Source: Umezawaea tangerina (lineage in GTDB: Bacteria; Actinomycetota; Actinomycetes; Mycobacteriales; Pseudonocardiaceae). From it: a DNA stretch of 64,000 bases. Positions 16,415 to 24,216 of this stretch are shown piece by piece. The translations under genes and the position numbers were made by a program. The first letter of the stretch is position 1; every line of letters starts with the position of its first letter. The notes under the pieces were generated by a model. The model had not been told where the DNA came from and searched no databases. It saw nothing but the letters and a program-made list of their open reading frames with translations. The stretch lies in contig NZ_PVTF01000002.1 of the NCBI RefSeq assembly GCF_003002815.1, forward strand, positions 806,001 through 870,000, written 5' to 3'.

Positions 16415-17802
16415 GCCCTTCGGGTCGGGTGGGCCGGGCAGACCTGCGGCGGCTCGGCGTCCTGCGCGTCGAAGTAGGTCCCGGCGAGCCGGGCGCGCCG
16501 GGCGTCGAGCACCATCCAGGTGCCCAGTCCCAGTTGCAGGAGGCTGCGCCAGAGGTCCTCCCACCGGTCCCGCGCCCGCAGGAACCCGCGCACCAGCAGG
16601 ACGTGGTGGGCGGGCAGCGGGTCGTCGCGGCGGACCAGCAGGCACGGGGCGGCGTGCGGGATGGACCGGGTGTGCGAGACGGTGGAGTCGAGCGTGAAAC
16701 GGGCCAGCACCTCGCGGACGGCGGCCCGCATCACCAGCGGGGACAGCCGCCACGCGGGGCACGGCCGGTTGGCCGCGACGCCGAACGGGATGTGGTGGGC
16801 CGCGCGGGCCGACATCCGCTCCCACCGGGAGGGGTCGAACACCTCCGGGTCGGCGTACCCGGTGGCGTGGTAGTCGGGATAGCTGAAGCACAGCACCGAC
16901 CCCGACGGCAGCGTGGTGCGCTCGTCGACCTCGATGTCGGCGGTGGTGATCCGGTGCGCGATGCCGAACAGCGGGTACATCCGGAAGGTCTCGTCCAGCA
17001 CGTGGCCCAGGTACCGGTCGTCGTCGGGGTCCGCGGCGACGCGCTCCTGCACGTCGTGGTGCCGCGCCAGCGCGAGCAGCACGTGCGCCATCGCCTCGGA
17101 CATCTGCACGACACCGGTGTTGAAGAACGTGCCCTGGAGGTAGTGCACCCGCTCCTGGAGCGTCAGGCTCGACGGCAGCTCGTGCGCCACCTCCCCCGCG
17201 CGCACCCGGCGTTCGAGGTAGCGGGTCAGCCGCGCCCGGCGGGCGAGGTGCCGGGGTCCGGTGCACTTCAACGAGGTCACCACGTCGCGGGCGTGACCGA
17301 CGATGAGCCGCCGGGCCTCGGGCGGGCACGGTTCCCGGAACACCAGGCCGTACAGGAACTCCGCCCACACCGGCATCATCAGGTCCCGCAACCGCACCAG
17401 GGCGGCCCGCCCGGCCACCAGCTCGTCGAGCACGGACGCGGTGCGGCGGGCCGCGGCGGCGGACAGCTCGGCGCTGGGCCCGGACAGGATGCGCAGCGTG
17501 CAGCGCGCGACGTCGTCGTAGCGCGGCCCGGCCTCCAGGTGCTCCTGGTGGACCTCGGGTCCTGGTGAGAGCCAGTACCAGAACAGGTCCGACAGGCCCG
17601 CGCCCCGGCTGCGGCCGTTCGCGGCGGGGTGGGAGTAGATCTCCTCGAACCGGTCGGCGCCGACCAGGTCGTTGGGGAACGTCATGGCGCTGTCGCCGTT
17701 GACGCGCGCGAACACCTTGCCGCGCAAGGCGACCACCCGGTTCGGCAGCCAGTACGGCGTGGACAGCACGGCGCACGCGACGGCCACCTTGGCGACGCTC
17801 AC
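16411..17802 (-). CDS. Cytochrome P450
   Basis: 463 residues from the GTG at 17802 (a GTG one codon earlier is also possible), overlapping the upstream stop. The K-helix ExxR is ETFRMYP near residue 270. The heme loop is FGVAANRPCPAW near 347, with the axial Cys but a Cys-Pro-Ala-Trp ending where Cys-Pro-Gly is usual. In the I helix (TFFNTGVVQMSEAMAHVLL) the usual acid-alcohol pair for oxygen activation is not seen. The N-terminus begins with a hydrophobic stretch, unusual for a bacterial soluble P450. It should oxidise the product of the flavoprotein/adenylase unit, but lack of the Thr and Asp/Glu pair means a non-standard reaction is possible. Confidence 0.85.
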   Translation of the reverse strand: MSVAKVAVACAVLSTPYWLPNRVVALRGKVFARVNGDSAMTFPNDLVGADRFEEIYSHPAANGRSRGAGLSDLFWYWLSPGPEVHQEHLEAGPRYDDVARCTLRILSGPSAELSAAAARRTASVLDELVAGRAALVRLRDLMMPVWAEFLYGLVFREPCPPEARRLIVGHARDVVTSLKCTGPRHLARRARLTRYLERRVRAGEVAHELPSSLTLQERVHYLQGTFFNTGVVQMSEAMAHVLLALARHHDVQERVAADPDDDRYLGHVLDETFRMYPLFGIAHRITTADIEVDERTTLPSGSVLCFSYPDYHATGYADPEVFDPSRWERMSARAAHHIPFGVAANRPCPAWRLSPLVMRAAVREVLARFTLDSTVSHTRSIPHAAPCLLVRRDDPLPAHHVLLVRGFLRARDRWEDLWRSLLQLGLGTWMVLDARRARLAGTYFDAQDAEPPQVCPAHPTRRA

Positions 17803-18875
17803 CACGGCGTCCCCCTGGTGACGACGAGGTCGCGGGTCAGGTCGGCGAGGTCCCGGCCGCCGCACAGCGCCAGCGCGTGGTCGAACTCGTCGCGCAGCAG
17901 GTCCAGCACCTGCCGCACGCCCTGCTCGCCGTCCGCCGCCAGGCCCCACAGCACGGGGCGGCCGACGCCGACCGCCGTGGCGCCGAGCGCGAGGGCGAGC
18001 GCGACGTCGCTGCCGCGCCGCACGCCGCCGTCGAGCAGCACCGGGATCGCGCCGTCGACGGCGGCGGCCACCCGCGGCAGCGCGTCGAGGGCGGCGGGGA
18101 CGGCGTCGAACTGGCGGCCGCCGTGGTTGGAGACGACGACCCCGTCGAGTCCGCGGTCGACGGCGAGCCGGGCGTCCTCGGGGTGGAGCACTCCCTTGAG
18201 GAGCACGGGCAACGCCGTCGAGGCGCGCACGCGGTCGAGGTCCTCCCAGGACAGGGCGGCCGACATCTCGATGTCGCGGGTCCCGCCCGGCGGTCCGCCC
18301 GGCAGGTCGCGCATGTTCTCCGCGGCGAACCCCTCGGGCAGGTCGTCGAAGCCGTTGCGGACGTCGCGTTCGCGGCGGCCGAACACCGGCGAGTCCGCGG
18401 TGACGACGAGCGCCGTGCACCCGGCGTCCTCGGCCCGGCGCACCAGGCACCGGGTGACCTCGGGGTCGGGCTGCAGGTACAGCTGGAACCAGACCGCGGC
18501 GGCCGGGTCGACCGACCTGGCCGCCGCCACGACGGCGCCGACCGCGACCGTGGAGGCCATGCTGGACACCAGCACCGTGCCCGCGGCGGCGGTCGCCCTG
18601 GCCGTGGCCAGCTCGCCGTCGGGATGCGCGAGGCGGTGGAACGCGGTGGGCGCCACGACGACCGGCATCGACGCGCGGGCGCCGGGCAGGGCCACCGCGA
18701 GGTCGCGGACCGGGGTGCCGCGCAGGATCCGGGGCAGCAGCGCGAGCCGCCCGAACGCGCGCTCGTTCTCCCCCAGCACGACCTCGTCGGCGGCGCCGCC
18801 CGCGAAGTAGTCGTAGTGCACCGGGTCCAGCAGGGCGCGGGCCCGGTCGTGCAGGTCGGACAGACCGGGACTCAC
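17799..18875 (-). CDS. FMN-dependent alpha-hydroxy-acid oxidase/dehydrogenase
   Basis: 358 residues from the GTG at 18875 (GTGA overlap with the upstream stop). It is a TIM-barrel flavoprotein of the glycolate oxidase, lactate dehydrogenase and mandelate oxidase family. DYFAGGAADE near residue 22 and VVSNHGGRQFDAVPAALDAL near 245 contain the catalytic His and substrate-binding Arg, and DGGVRRGSDVALALALGA binds FMN phosphate. It should oxidise an L-2-hydroxy acid to the keto acid. The hydroxymandelate oxidase Hmo of hydroxyphenylglycine biosynthesis belongs here, but the partner genes HmaS and HpgT are absent, so that pathway is not claimed. Confidence 0.9.
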   Translation of the reverse strand: MSPGLSDLHDRARALLDPVHYDYFAGGAADEVVLGENERAFGRLALLPRILRGTPVRDLAVALPGARASMPVVVAPTAFHRLAHPDGELATARATAAAGTVLVSSMASTVAVGAVVAAARSVDPAAAVWFQLYLQPDPEVTRCLVRRAEDAGCTALVVTADSPVFGRRERDVRNGFDDLPEGFAAENMRDLPGGPPGGTRDIEMSAALSWEDLDRVRASTALPVLLKGVLHPEDARLAVDRGLDGVVVSNHGGRQFDAVPAALDALPRVAAAVDGAIPVLLDGGVRRGSDVALALALGATAVGVGRPVLWGLAADGEQGVRQVLDLLRDEFDHALALCGGRDLADLTRDLVVTRGTPW

Positions 18876-20455
18876 GGTGCGCCCGCCGCGGCCCGTTCCA
18901 GGTGCGCGCGCAGGAACTCGCGCAGCGGGGCGCGGTGCACGGCCTCGCTGTCCCACTCGTTCTCGAGGTTCTCGGTGATGTGGTGCTCGGCCACCAGCTC
19001 CCCGCCCCGGTACCAGCGCACGACCGGGTGCAGGTAGCGCCCGTCCAGGCCGCTGGTGTCCTGCTGGGAGTTCCGCCCGGCCGAGATGTCGAACGGGTTG
19101 ACCAGGTCGTGGTCCTCGCCGTACTCCAGGGTGGTCGTCAGGTAGGCCTCGACGTCGCCGAGCTCGCCCTTCGCGGCGGCGACCTTGAGGTGCGCCACCG
19201 GGACCTCCTCGGCGTAGCGCACCGAACCGTCCGCGCCGACCAGGACCGCGTCGCACAGGAACCCGAACAGCTGCCACAGCGCGGAGCTGCGGTTGACCCG
19301 CTCGACCACCGCGTCGGCGACGGCCTCGGCGGTCGGGGCCAGCTCGCGGGTGGGCCACGCGACGCCGTGGTGGCGCTGCTCCAGGATGCGGTGCAGGGCG
19401 CGCACGCCGTAGCGGAAACCGTGGATGAAACCGCTGGTCGACTTCTTGAAGTCGCGCACCTGGGTGATGGTCCCCGCGAAATGCAGACCTGGGACGTTCA
19501 CCGATTCCCAGGCCTCCGTCTGAGCCGGGAACCGGTCCTTGATGGTCAATTCAGGTCGGCATTCAGGCGCGAAGAGGGAGGCGTCGAACCTGAACCCGGT
19601 CGCCAGGATCACCCGGTCGTAGCGAATTTCCTTGACGACCTCGTCGACTCGGGCGAATGCCACCCGGACGAGGAAACTTTCCCCATCGGATCGAATACTG
19701 AGAATGCGCCCGTCGAGCAGCGCGTTCTGCGATTTGAGCTGATAGGTGTCCAGGAAGTTGTTGTTGACCGCGCGCAGGTGGCCCACGAAGTGCGTCTGCC
19801 ACGCCAGCCGCAGCGAGCCGGGTCCGGCGACGTGGATGACGGCCGCGGTCTCGATCAGGTTGTCCGCGGTCTCGAACGCGGAGTTGCCGCGTCCGACGAT
19901 GAGCACCCGCTGGTTCGTGAAGTCCTCCGGGTCGACCGGGGTGTCGCGGTAGAGCTCGGCCAGCTCGGCGCCCTCGATGTCCGGTACGTACGGCAGCGAG
20001 ACGCCGGTCGCCATGATCACGCGCTTGGCCCGGTAGGTGTTCCCGTCCTGGTCACGGGCCACGAAGTCGTCCGGTCGGGCGATCTCGACGATCCGCGTGC
20101 CGTAGCGGACCGCCAGGTCGTGGGCGGTCGCGAAGTCGGCCAGGTAGCGGACCATGTCCTCGGCCGCCGGGAAGTAGCGGGGCGTGTAGCCGGTGAACAG
20201 CGGCGCGCCCTCCTCCGACAGCAGCGAGTTCCAGTCGGTGCGCAGCCGCAGCTCCGGGTCGTCCCAGCCGGTGTGCACCTTGTTGATGGAGATCAACTTC
20301 CGGTGCCGGGGGAAGCGGGTGAAGAAAGTGCCCGGAGAATCCCCCGATTCGACCACCAGGTAGCTGCGGCCTGCACGGGCGAGGTAATAGGCCGCTTGCA
20401 GACCGGCCGGTCCAGCGCCCACCACGAGGTAATCGACCGACTCTTCGCCTGGCAC
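18872..20455 (-). CDS. FAD-dependent oxidoreductase, FOXRED2-like
   Basis: 527 residues from the GTG at 20455, chosen for a GGAG ribosome site and because the FAD fold starts at once (VDYLVVGAGPAGLQAAYYLA). A longer TTG-initiated version would add 39 residues without similarity. FFTRFPRHRKLISINK closely resembles the FOXRED2 branch of flavin monooxygenase-like proteins. The second nucleotide fold is VLIVGRGNSAFETADNL near 190, and VILATGFRFDASLF is the usual later motif. It probably uses NAD(P)H and FAD to oxidise a small molecule. It heads the four-gene leftward operon and is divergent from the adenylate-forming enzyme gene. Confidence 0.85.
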   Translation of the reverse strand: MPGEESVDYLVVGAGPAGLQAAYYLARAGRSYLVVESGDSPGTFFTRFPRHRKLISINKVHTGWDDPELRLRTDWNSLLSEEGAPLFTGYTPRYFPAAEDMVRYLADFATAHDLAVRYGTRIVEIARPDDFVARDQDGNTYRAKRVIMATGVSLPYVPDIEGAELAELYRDTPVDPEDFTNQRVLIVGRGNSAFETADNLIETAAVIHVAGPGSLRLAWQTHFVGHLRAVNNNFLDTYQLKSQNALLDGRILSIRSDGESFLVRVAFARVDEVVKEIRYDRVILATGFRFDASLFAPECRPELTIKDRFPAQTEAWESVNVPGLHFAGTITQVRDFKKSTSGFIHGFRYGVRALHRILEQRHHGVAWPTRELAPTAEAVADAVVERVNRSSALWQLFGFLCDAVLVGADGSVRYAEEVPVAHLKVAAAKGELGDVEAYLTTTLEYGEDHDLVNPFDISAGRNSQQDTSGLDGRYLHPVVRWYRGGELVAEHHITENLENEWDSEAVHRAPLREFLRAHLERAAAGAP

Positions 20456-20526
20456 CAGTTTCTCCGATCCCCGATCCGTGGAGCTGACGTGGTTGAGGTT
20501 TAAAGCAAACCCCCTTATTTGGCAAG

Positions 20527-20542
20527 TGTGGTCCAGATCACA
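20527..20542. promoter_or_regulatory. CRP-like dyad in a divergent promoter
   Basis: TGTGGTCCAGATCACA is one base from the TGTGA-N6-TCACA consensus of CRP/FNR-family regulators. It lies in the 200-bp AT-rich gap between the divergent flavoprotein and adenylase genes, upstream of both starts, so it could co-regulate the two units. Confidence 0.4.
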
Positions 20543-20656
20543 GCCATTCGGAGGACGCAAGAAGAATGGCAAGAAGATAAGGAACTAGACCGAACGGAGT
20601 GATTTCCTGTCGAGTTCCTGTCGGTTCACACCGAGGCCACCGCCCACTGGTAGGGA

Positions 20657-22234
20657 GTGCCCACGACGACGGCACCGGCACGAGCGGAGATCGACGTGGG
20701 CATCCCGACCGATGACGTGTTCCCCAGGGCGCTGCTCGAGTCGCTCGACCGGGATCCCGAAGGGATCGCGTTCGAGCACGGCTCGCGCACGACGACCCGC
20801 GGCGAGCTGCTCGACCTGGTCGGCCGGTACACCGGAGGGCTTCGGGCGGCCGGTCTCGGTCCCGGTCGCGGGGTCGCGATCGGGACCGCCGTCACGCCGG
20901 AGGGGTTCGCCGTCTTCCTGGCCGCCTACGCGATGGGCTGCCGCGTCGTCGGCGTGCGCCCCGGCCTCACCGCGGCCCAGCTGCCGCACGTCGTGGGCGA
21001 CGTGGACGCGCTGGTGGTCGACGACGCGGTCGGGACACCCGGCCTGCTGGCCGCGGCGGGTTCCGCCACCGTGCTCCGCCTCGGCCCCGAGCTGGAAGGC
21101 ACGCCGGAAAGGCCCGTGGCGCGGGGGAACCCGGACGACGTCGCCGTGGTGACGTTCACCAGCGGCAGCACCGGCGCCCCGAAGGGCGTCGCCATCACCT
21201 ACGCCGCCATGAGCGCGAAGTGGTGGCACCGGCCGCTCACCGACCCGCGGGCGCAGGAGCTCGCCGCGGGGTACGGGCGGTTCCTGCTGTTCGGCACGCT
21301 GACCAGCGTGGTGATGCAGGAGCACCTGCACGTCTGCCTGATGTCCGGTGGCACCGCGGTGATCCCCCAGGGCCTGCCCGAGTTCCCTCGGGTCATCCCG
21401 GAGCTGCGGGTCACCGCGTGCCTGCTGACGGTCGCGCGGCTGCACCACGTGCTCGACGTGCTGCGCGACCGGCCCGTCGACCTGGGCACCCTGCGCGTGC
21501 TGATCGTGTCCGGCTCACCCGTCACCCCGCACCGGATGGCCGAGGCGTTCGAGCGGATCGGCCCCGCCGTGCGGCAGGGCTACGGCCAGACCGAGATCGG
21601 CCTCATCTCCATGCTCGTCGCCGACGACGTAGCCGGGTGGCCCGGCGCGCTCGGCTCGGTGGGACGCCCGTGGGCGGGCATCGAGCTGGAGGTCCGCGAC
21701 GCCGACGACAACCCGGTGCCCACCGGGGTGGTCGGCGAGATCTGGGTCCGCACCGCGTACGCGCTGAAGGGCTACTGGCGCGACGAGGAGCAGACCGCCG
21801 ACCTCGTGCGCGACGGCTGGGTCCGCACCCGCGACCTCGGCACCCTCGACGAGCGCGGCTTCCTGCACCTCACCGGCCGGGCCCGCGACGTGATCATAGT
21901 CAACGCGATCATCCACTACGCCGGTCCGATCGAGCAGGCCCTCGCCGCCCACCCGGACGTCGACCAGGCCTACGTCGTCGGCGCGCCCGACGAACGCACC
22001 GGCGAGGCCGCGCACGCGTTCGTGGTGCGCGCGGGCGACCGCGACCCCGACCCCGACGACCTCCGCGCCCTCGTCACCACCGCCCTCGGCCCCGCGGCCG
22101 TCCCGGCCACCATCACCGTCGTCCCCGGCGTCCCGATGGCCCCCAGCGGCAAACCCGACAAGCGCGCCCTCCTCGCCACCCTGCCCACCGGCGTCTTCCT
22201 CAGCACCTCCGCCCGCCGCGCGAACGGCCGTTAG
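20657..22234 (+). CDS. Stand-alone class I adenylate-forming enzyme (acyl/aryl-AMP ligase)
   Basis: 525 residues from the GTG at 20657. A GTG at 20696 has the better ribosome site (GGAG, 6-base spacing) and may be the real start. The ATP loop is TFTSGSTGAPKGVAI near 165. The A5 motif is QGYGQTEIGL near 307. The hinge/A8 region is GRARDVIIVNA near 410. The catalytic Lys is in APSGKPDKRALL near 503. All elements for adenylation and thioester formation are intact. There is no carrier domain. It lies divergent to the FOXRED2/oxidase/P450/antiporter operon and may activate the acid made or used there. Substrate class (fatty, aryl or hydroxy acid) cannot be fixed by eye. Confidence 0.88.
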   Translation: MPTTTAPARAEIDVGIPTDDVFPRALLESLDRDPEGIAFEHGSRTTTRGELLDLVGRYTGGLRAAGLGPGRGVAIGTAVTPEGFAVFLAAYAMGCRVVGVRPGLTAAQLPHVVGDVDALVVDDAVGTPGLLAAAGSATVLRLGPELEGTPERPVARGNPDDVAVVTFTSGSTGAPKGVAITYAAMSAKWWHRPLTDPRAQELAAGYGRFLLFGTLTSVVMQEHLHVCLMSGGTAVIPQGLPEFPRVIPELRVTACLLTVARLHHVLDVLRDRPVDLGTLRVLIVSGSPVTPHRMAEAFERIGPAVRQGYGQTEIGLISMLVADDVAGWPGALGSVGRPWAGIELEVRDADDNPVPTGVVGEIWVRTAYALKGYWRDEEQTADLVRDGWVRTRDLGTLDERGFLHLTGRARDVIIVNAIIHYAGPIEQALAAHPDVDQAYVVGAPDERTGEAAHAFVVRAGDRDPDPDDLRALVTTALGPAAVPATITVVPGVPMAPSGKPDKRALLATLPTGVFLSTSARRANGR

Positions 22235-22376
22235 AAATTCCTCCGGGCACCGGGAACATCCCGACGCCCCAGGCGTTGTACCGAGTGCCGCACTGGTCAG
22301 GACCCCCGGGCCTCACCCAACGCCACCACGAGTGGCCACACGCCGAGAGGCGTCTACCAGTGCGGTGCACGACACG

Positions 22377-22414
22377 ACAGGGCTGGCGGGAGCGGCGACT
22401 CCCACCAGCCCTGT
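22377..22414. terminator. Stem-loop terminator between convergent genes
   Basis: ACAGGGCTGG-C-GGGAG pairs with CTCCC-A-CCAGCCCTGT across a short loop, interrupted by one C/A mismatch. It lies between the adenylase stop and the stop of the xanthine-dehydrogenase remnant. A second, weaker dyad (CCGCACTGGT at 22288-22297 and its complement at 22356-22365) lies just before it. Confidence 0.65.
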
Positions 22415-22422
22415 CCCCGTTG

Positions 22423-22941
22423 TCAGGTCAGGAAGTGGTCGACCGTCAGCGGTAGCCTGCGCACCCGGATGCCGGTGGTGTGGTGGGCGGCGTTGGCGAT
22501 AGTGGCGGCCGTGCCGCGGGCGAGCGACACCTTGGACCCGTTGTTGGACAACAGACGCGCCGCGGCCAGCTCCAGCTCGGCGGCGCGGCGGAACGCCTCC
22601 TCCGTGGCAGGACCGCCCAGCAGCTCCGCCTCGGCGATCGGCGCCCGCCAGGGTTTGTGCGTCACTCCCCCGAGCGCGATCCGCACGTCCCGCACCACCC
22701 CGTCCTCGACCCGCAGCGCCGCAGCGACGGACACGAGCGCGAAGGCGAACGAGGCCCGGTCGCAGATCTTCCGGTACAGCGAAAGGGTTCCGCGCGGCGG
22801 CAGCTCCGGCTCCGCGACGCCGAGCTTCATCCGGTCCACCAGGTTCGTGCCACCCGCCGGGAAGGCCACCGACCGGCGCGAGGTAGCCGTGGCGATCTTA
22901 CCGTCCACATCGGACAGTCTTTCGCAGTCGAAGGGGATCAC
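22423..22941 (-). pseudogene. Collapsed remnant of a xanthine dehydrogenase/CO dehydrogenase-type gene set
   Basis: The frame encodes about 172 residues from a GTG at 22941. The first 45 match the N-terminus of FAD-binding (CoxM-type) subunits, including AGGTNLVDRMKLG. It then jumps straight into the C-terminal domain of the same subunit (YRKICDRASFAFALVSVAA, RIALGGVTHKPWRA), omitting the middle FAD-binding region of about 150 residues. The last 35 residues (AATIANAAHHTTGIRVR) match instead the extreme C-terminus of the molybdenum-binding subunit. Two internal deletions have therefore fused pieces of two subunits in frame. It has no ribosome site and no partner genes. A functional mini-protein is unlikely. 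Confidence 0.7.
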
Positions 22942-23044
22942 CCGGCACAGTCCACGTTCGCAGCGCACGAGGGCTTCGGCGACGGGCCCGACCTGGACCA
23001 CGGCCGAGGCTTTATTTCGGTCGACACTGAAGCAGTGGTGACTA

Positions 23045-23830
23045 CTACGCCAGCATCTGGCGCAGCGACACGACCTTCGCGCCCTCCAGCTCGATGTCCG
23101 CCGTCAGGATCGCCCGTTGCAGATCGGTCAACCGCGTCGACGGCTCCACGCCCAGCTCCTGGATCAGCGTCTGGCGCAGGGAGGTGAACGCGTCCAGCGC
23201 CTGCCAGCGCCGTCCGGAGTGGAACAGCGAGATCATGTACTGGGCGCAGAGGTTCTCGTTCATGGGGTGGTTCGCGGTCAGCGCGGTCAGCTCGCTGAGC
23301 AGCGTGTGGTGGCGGCCGATGCTCATCTCGGCGTCGATGCGGCTCTCCACGACGCTGAGCCTGCTCTCCTCCAGCCGGGTGACCTCGATGGCCAGCGGTT
23401 CGCCGGTGGGCACGTCGACCAGGGCGCGGCCGCGCCAGACGTCGAGCGCGCCGCGGAGCAGCCTGGCCGCGGACTCGTGGTCGCCGGCGTCGCCCGCGCG
23501 TCTGCCGGCGCGCGCCAGGCGTTCGAACTCGTGGACGTCGACGGACTCCGGTGGGACGTCCAGTAAGTAGCCGCCGAACCGGGTGGCGAGGAGGTCGTTG
23601 GCGTCGTCGCCGAGCAGTCTGCGCAGCTGCATGACGTAGGTCTGCAACGTGGTGCGGGCGCTGCGCGGCGGGCGTTCGCCCCACAGCTCCTCGGCCAGGG
23701 TGGCGACCGGGACGACCTGGCCCGCGCGCAGGGCGAGCAGGGCGAACACCTGGCGGGGTTTGGCGGCTGTCGGCAACGCCGACCGGCCCTCGCGCGCGGC
23801 CTCCAACGGACCCAGGATCCTGATCTGCAT
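23045..23830 (-). CDS. SARP-family transcriptional activator (copy 1)
   Basis: 261 residues from the ATG at 23830 with a GGAGGAGGC ribosome site. The OmpR-like winged helix occupies residues 1-95 (MQIRILGPLEAAREG, LLALRAGQVVPVATLAEELW, RTTLQTYVMQLRRLL). The bacterial transcriptional activation domain follows to about 245 (DVHEFERLARAGRRA, RLEESRLSVVESRID, ELGVEPSTRLTDLQRAIL). There is no NB-ARC extension. SARPs bind heptamer direct repeats and switch on antibiotic clusters. This one diverges from the candidate RiPP operon at 24054 and is the likely activator of it. It is paralogous to the SARP at 30509-31291. Confidence 0.92.
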   Translation of the reverse strand: MQIRILGPLEAAREGRSALPTAAKPRQVFALLALRAGQVVPVATLAEELWGERPPRSARTTLQTYVMQLRRLLGDDANDLLATRFGGYLLDVPPESVDVHEFERLARAGRRAGDAGDHESAARLLRGALDVWRGRALVDVPTGEPLAIEVTRLEESRLSVVESRIDAEMSIGRHHTLLSELTALTANHPMNENLCAQYMISLFHSGRRWQALDAFTSLRQTLIQELGVEPSTRLTDLQRAILTADIELEGAKVVSLRQMLA

Positions 23831-24053
23831 CGCCCTTGCCTCCTCCTGATCGCGGCCCCCGATCTTGGGACAAGTCCATCGCACCGCGCGGGGAAATGGG
23901 AGTGCGCTTACCACCAACCCCGCATGAAGTCACCCTGTGCGCGGGGGTGAGAAGTTCATATTCACGCGCATTAGACGGTAACTACCGGCCGGGACGACGG
24001 CGGAACAAGAATCGTGGCGAGCGCTTCCTGAACCGCTGACGAGGGAGAGAACA
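23831..24053. promoter_or_regulatory. Divergent promoter region between SARP and the RiPP operon
   Basis: A 223-bp gap with lower GC in the stretch around 23948-23985 (GAAGTTCATATTCACGCG). TTCA-containing steps there could be SARP half-sites, and GTGA (23947) with TTCAC (23960s) forms a loose dyad. No exact heptamer repeat is clear to the eye. A GAGGGAG ribosome site precedes the precursor ATG. Confidence 0.4.
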
Positions 24054-24212
24054 ATGACCACCACGCGTTTCCCCGGTACCTCGGACCCCGCCGACGAGAC
24101 CGAGCTGGTGATCTACGAGTTCGACCGCGCGCCCGGTTCCGGCGGGGTCGACTTCGTCGCGTTCTCCGTGCACTGCCACGGGCCCGTCGACCTCTCCGCC
24201 GTCTCCGGCTGA
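24054..24212 (+). CDS. Candidate RiPP precursor peptide (52 aa)
   Basis: A short gene not found by length-limited gene calling. It has an ATG at 24054, a GAGGGAGAG ribosome site 6 bases upstream and a stop at 24210-24212. It encodes 52 residues beginning MTTTRFPGTSDPADE. The acidic first half (DETELVIYEFDRAPG) would be the leader. The end (FSVHCHGPVDLSAVSG) holds the only Cys and three or four Ser that could become azolines. The GTG of the E1/YcaO fusion follows after 4 bases, so the two are translationally coupled. Size, position and composition are those of a TOMM precursor. The core boundary and final product are inferred, and it resembles no characterised precursor known to me. Confidence 0.72.
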   Translation: MTTTRFPGTSDPADETELVIYEFDRAPGSGGVDFVAFSVHCHGPVDLSAVSG

Positions 24213-24216
24213 GTCG

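Noticed and set aside
15050-17776. A single 908-codon leftward frame
   Set aside because: Only the last 454 codons encode the antiporter. The upstream part is out of frame with the P450 gene and has no similarity; the GTG at 16414 is the real start.
24054-24212. A thioamitide precursor (Phe-Ser-Val-His-Cys resembles the end of thioviridamide-type cores)
   Set aside because: The peptide continues 11 residues past the Cys, there is no TfuA partner, and the YcaO is fused to an E1-like domain as in azoline formation.
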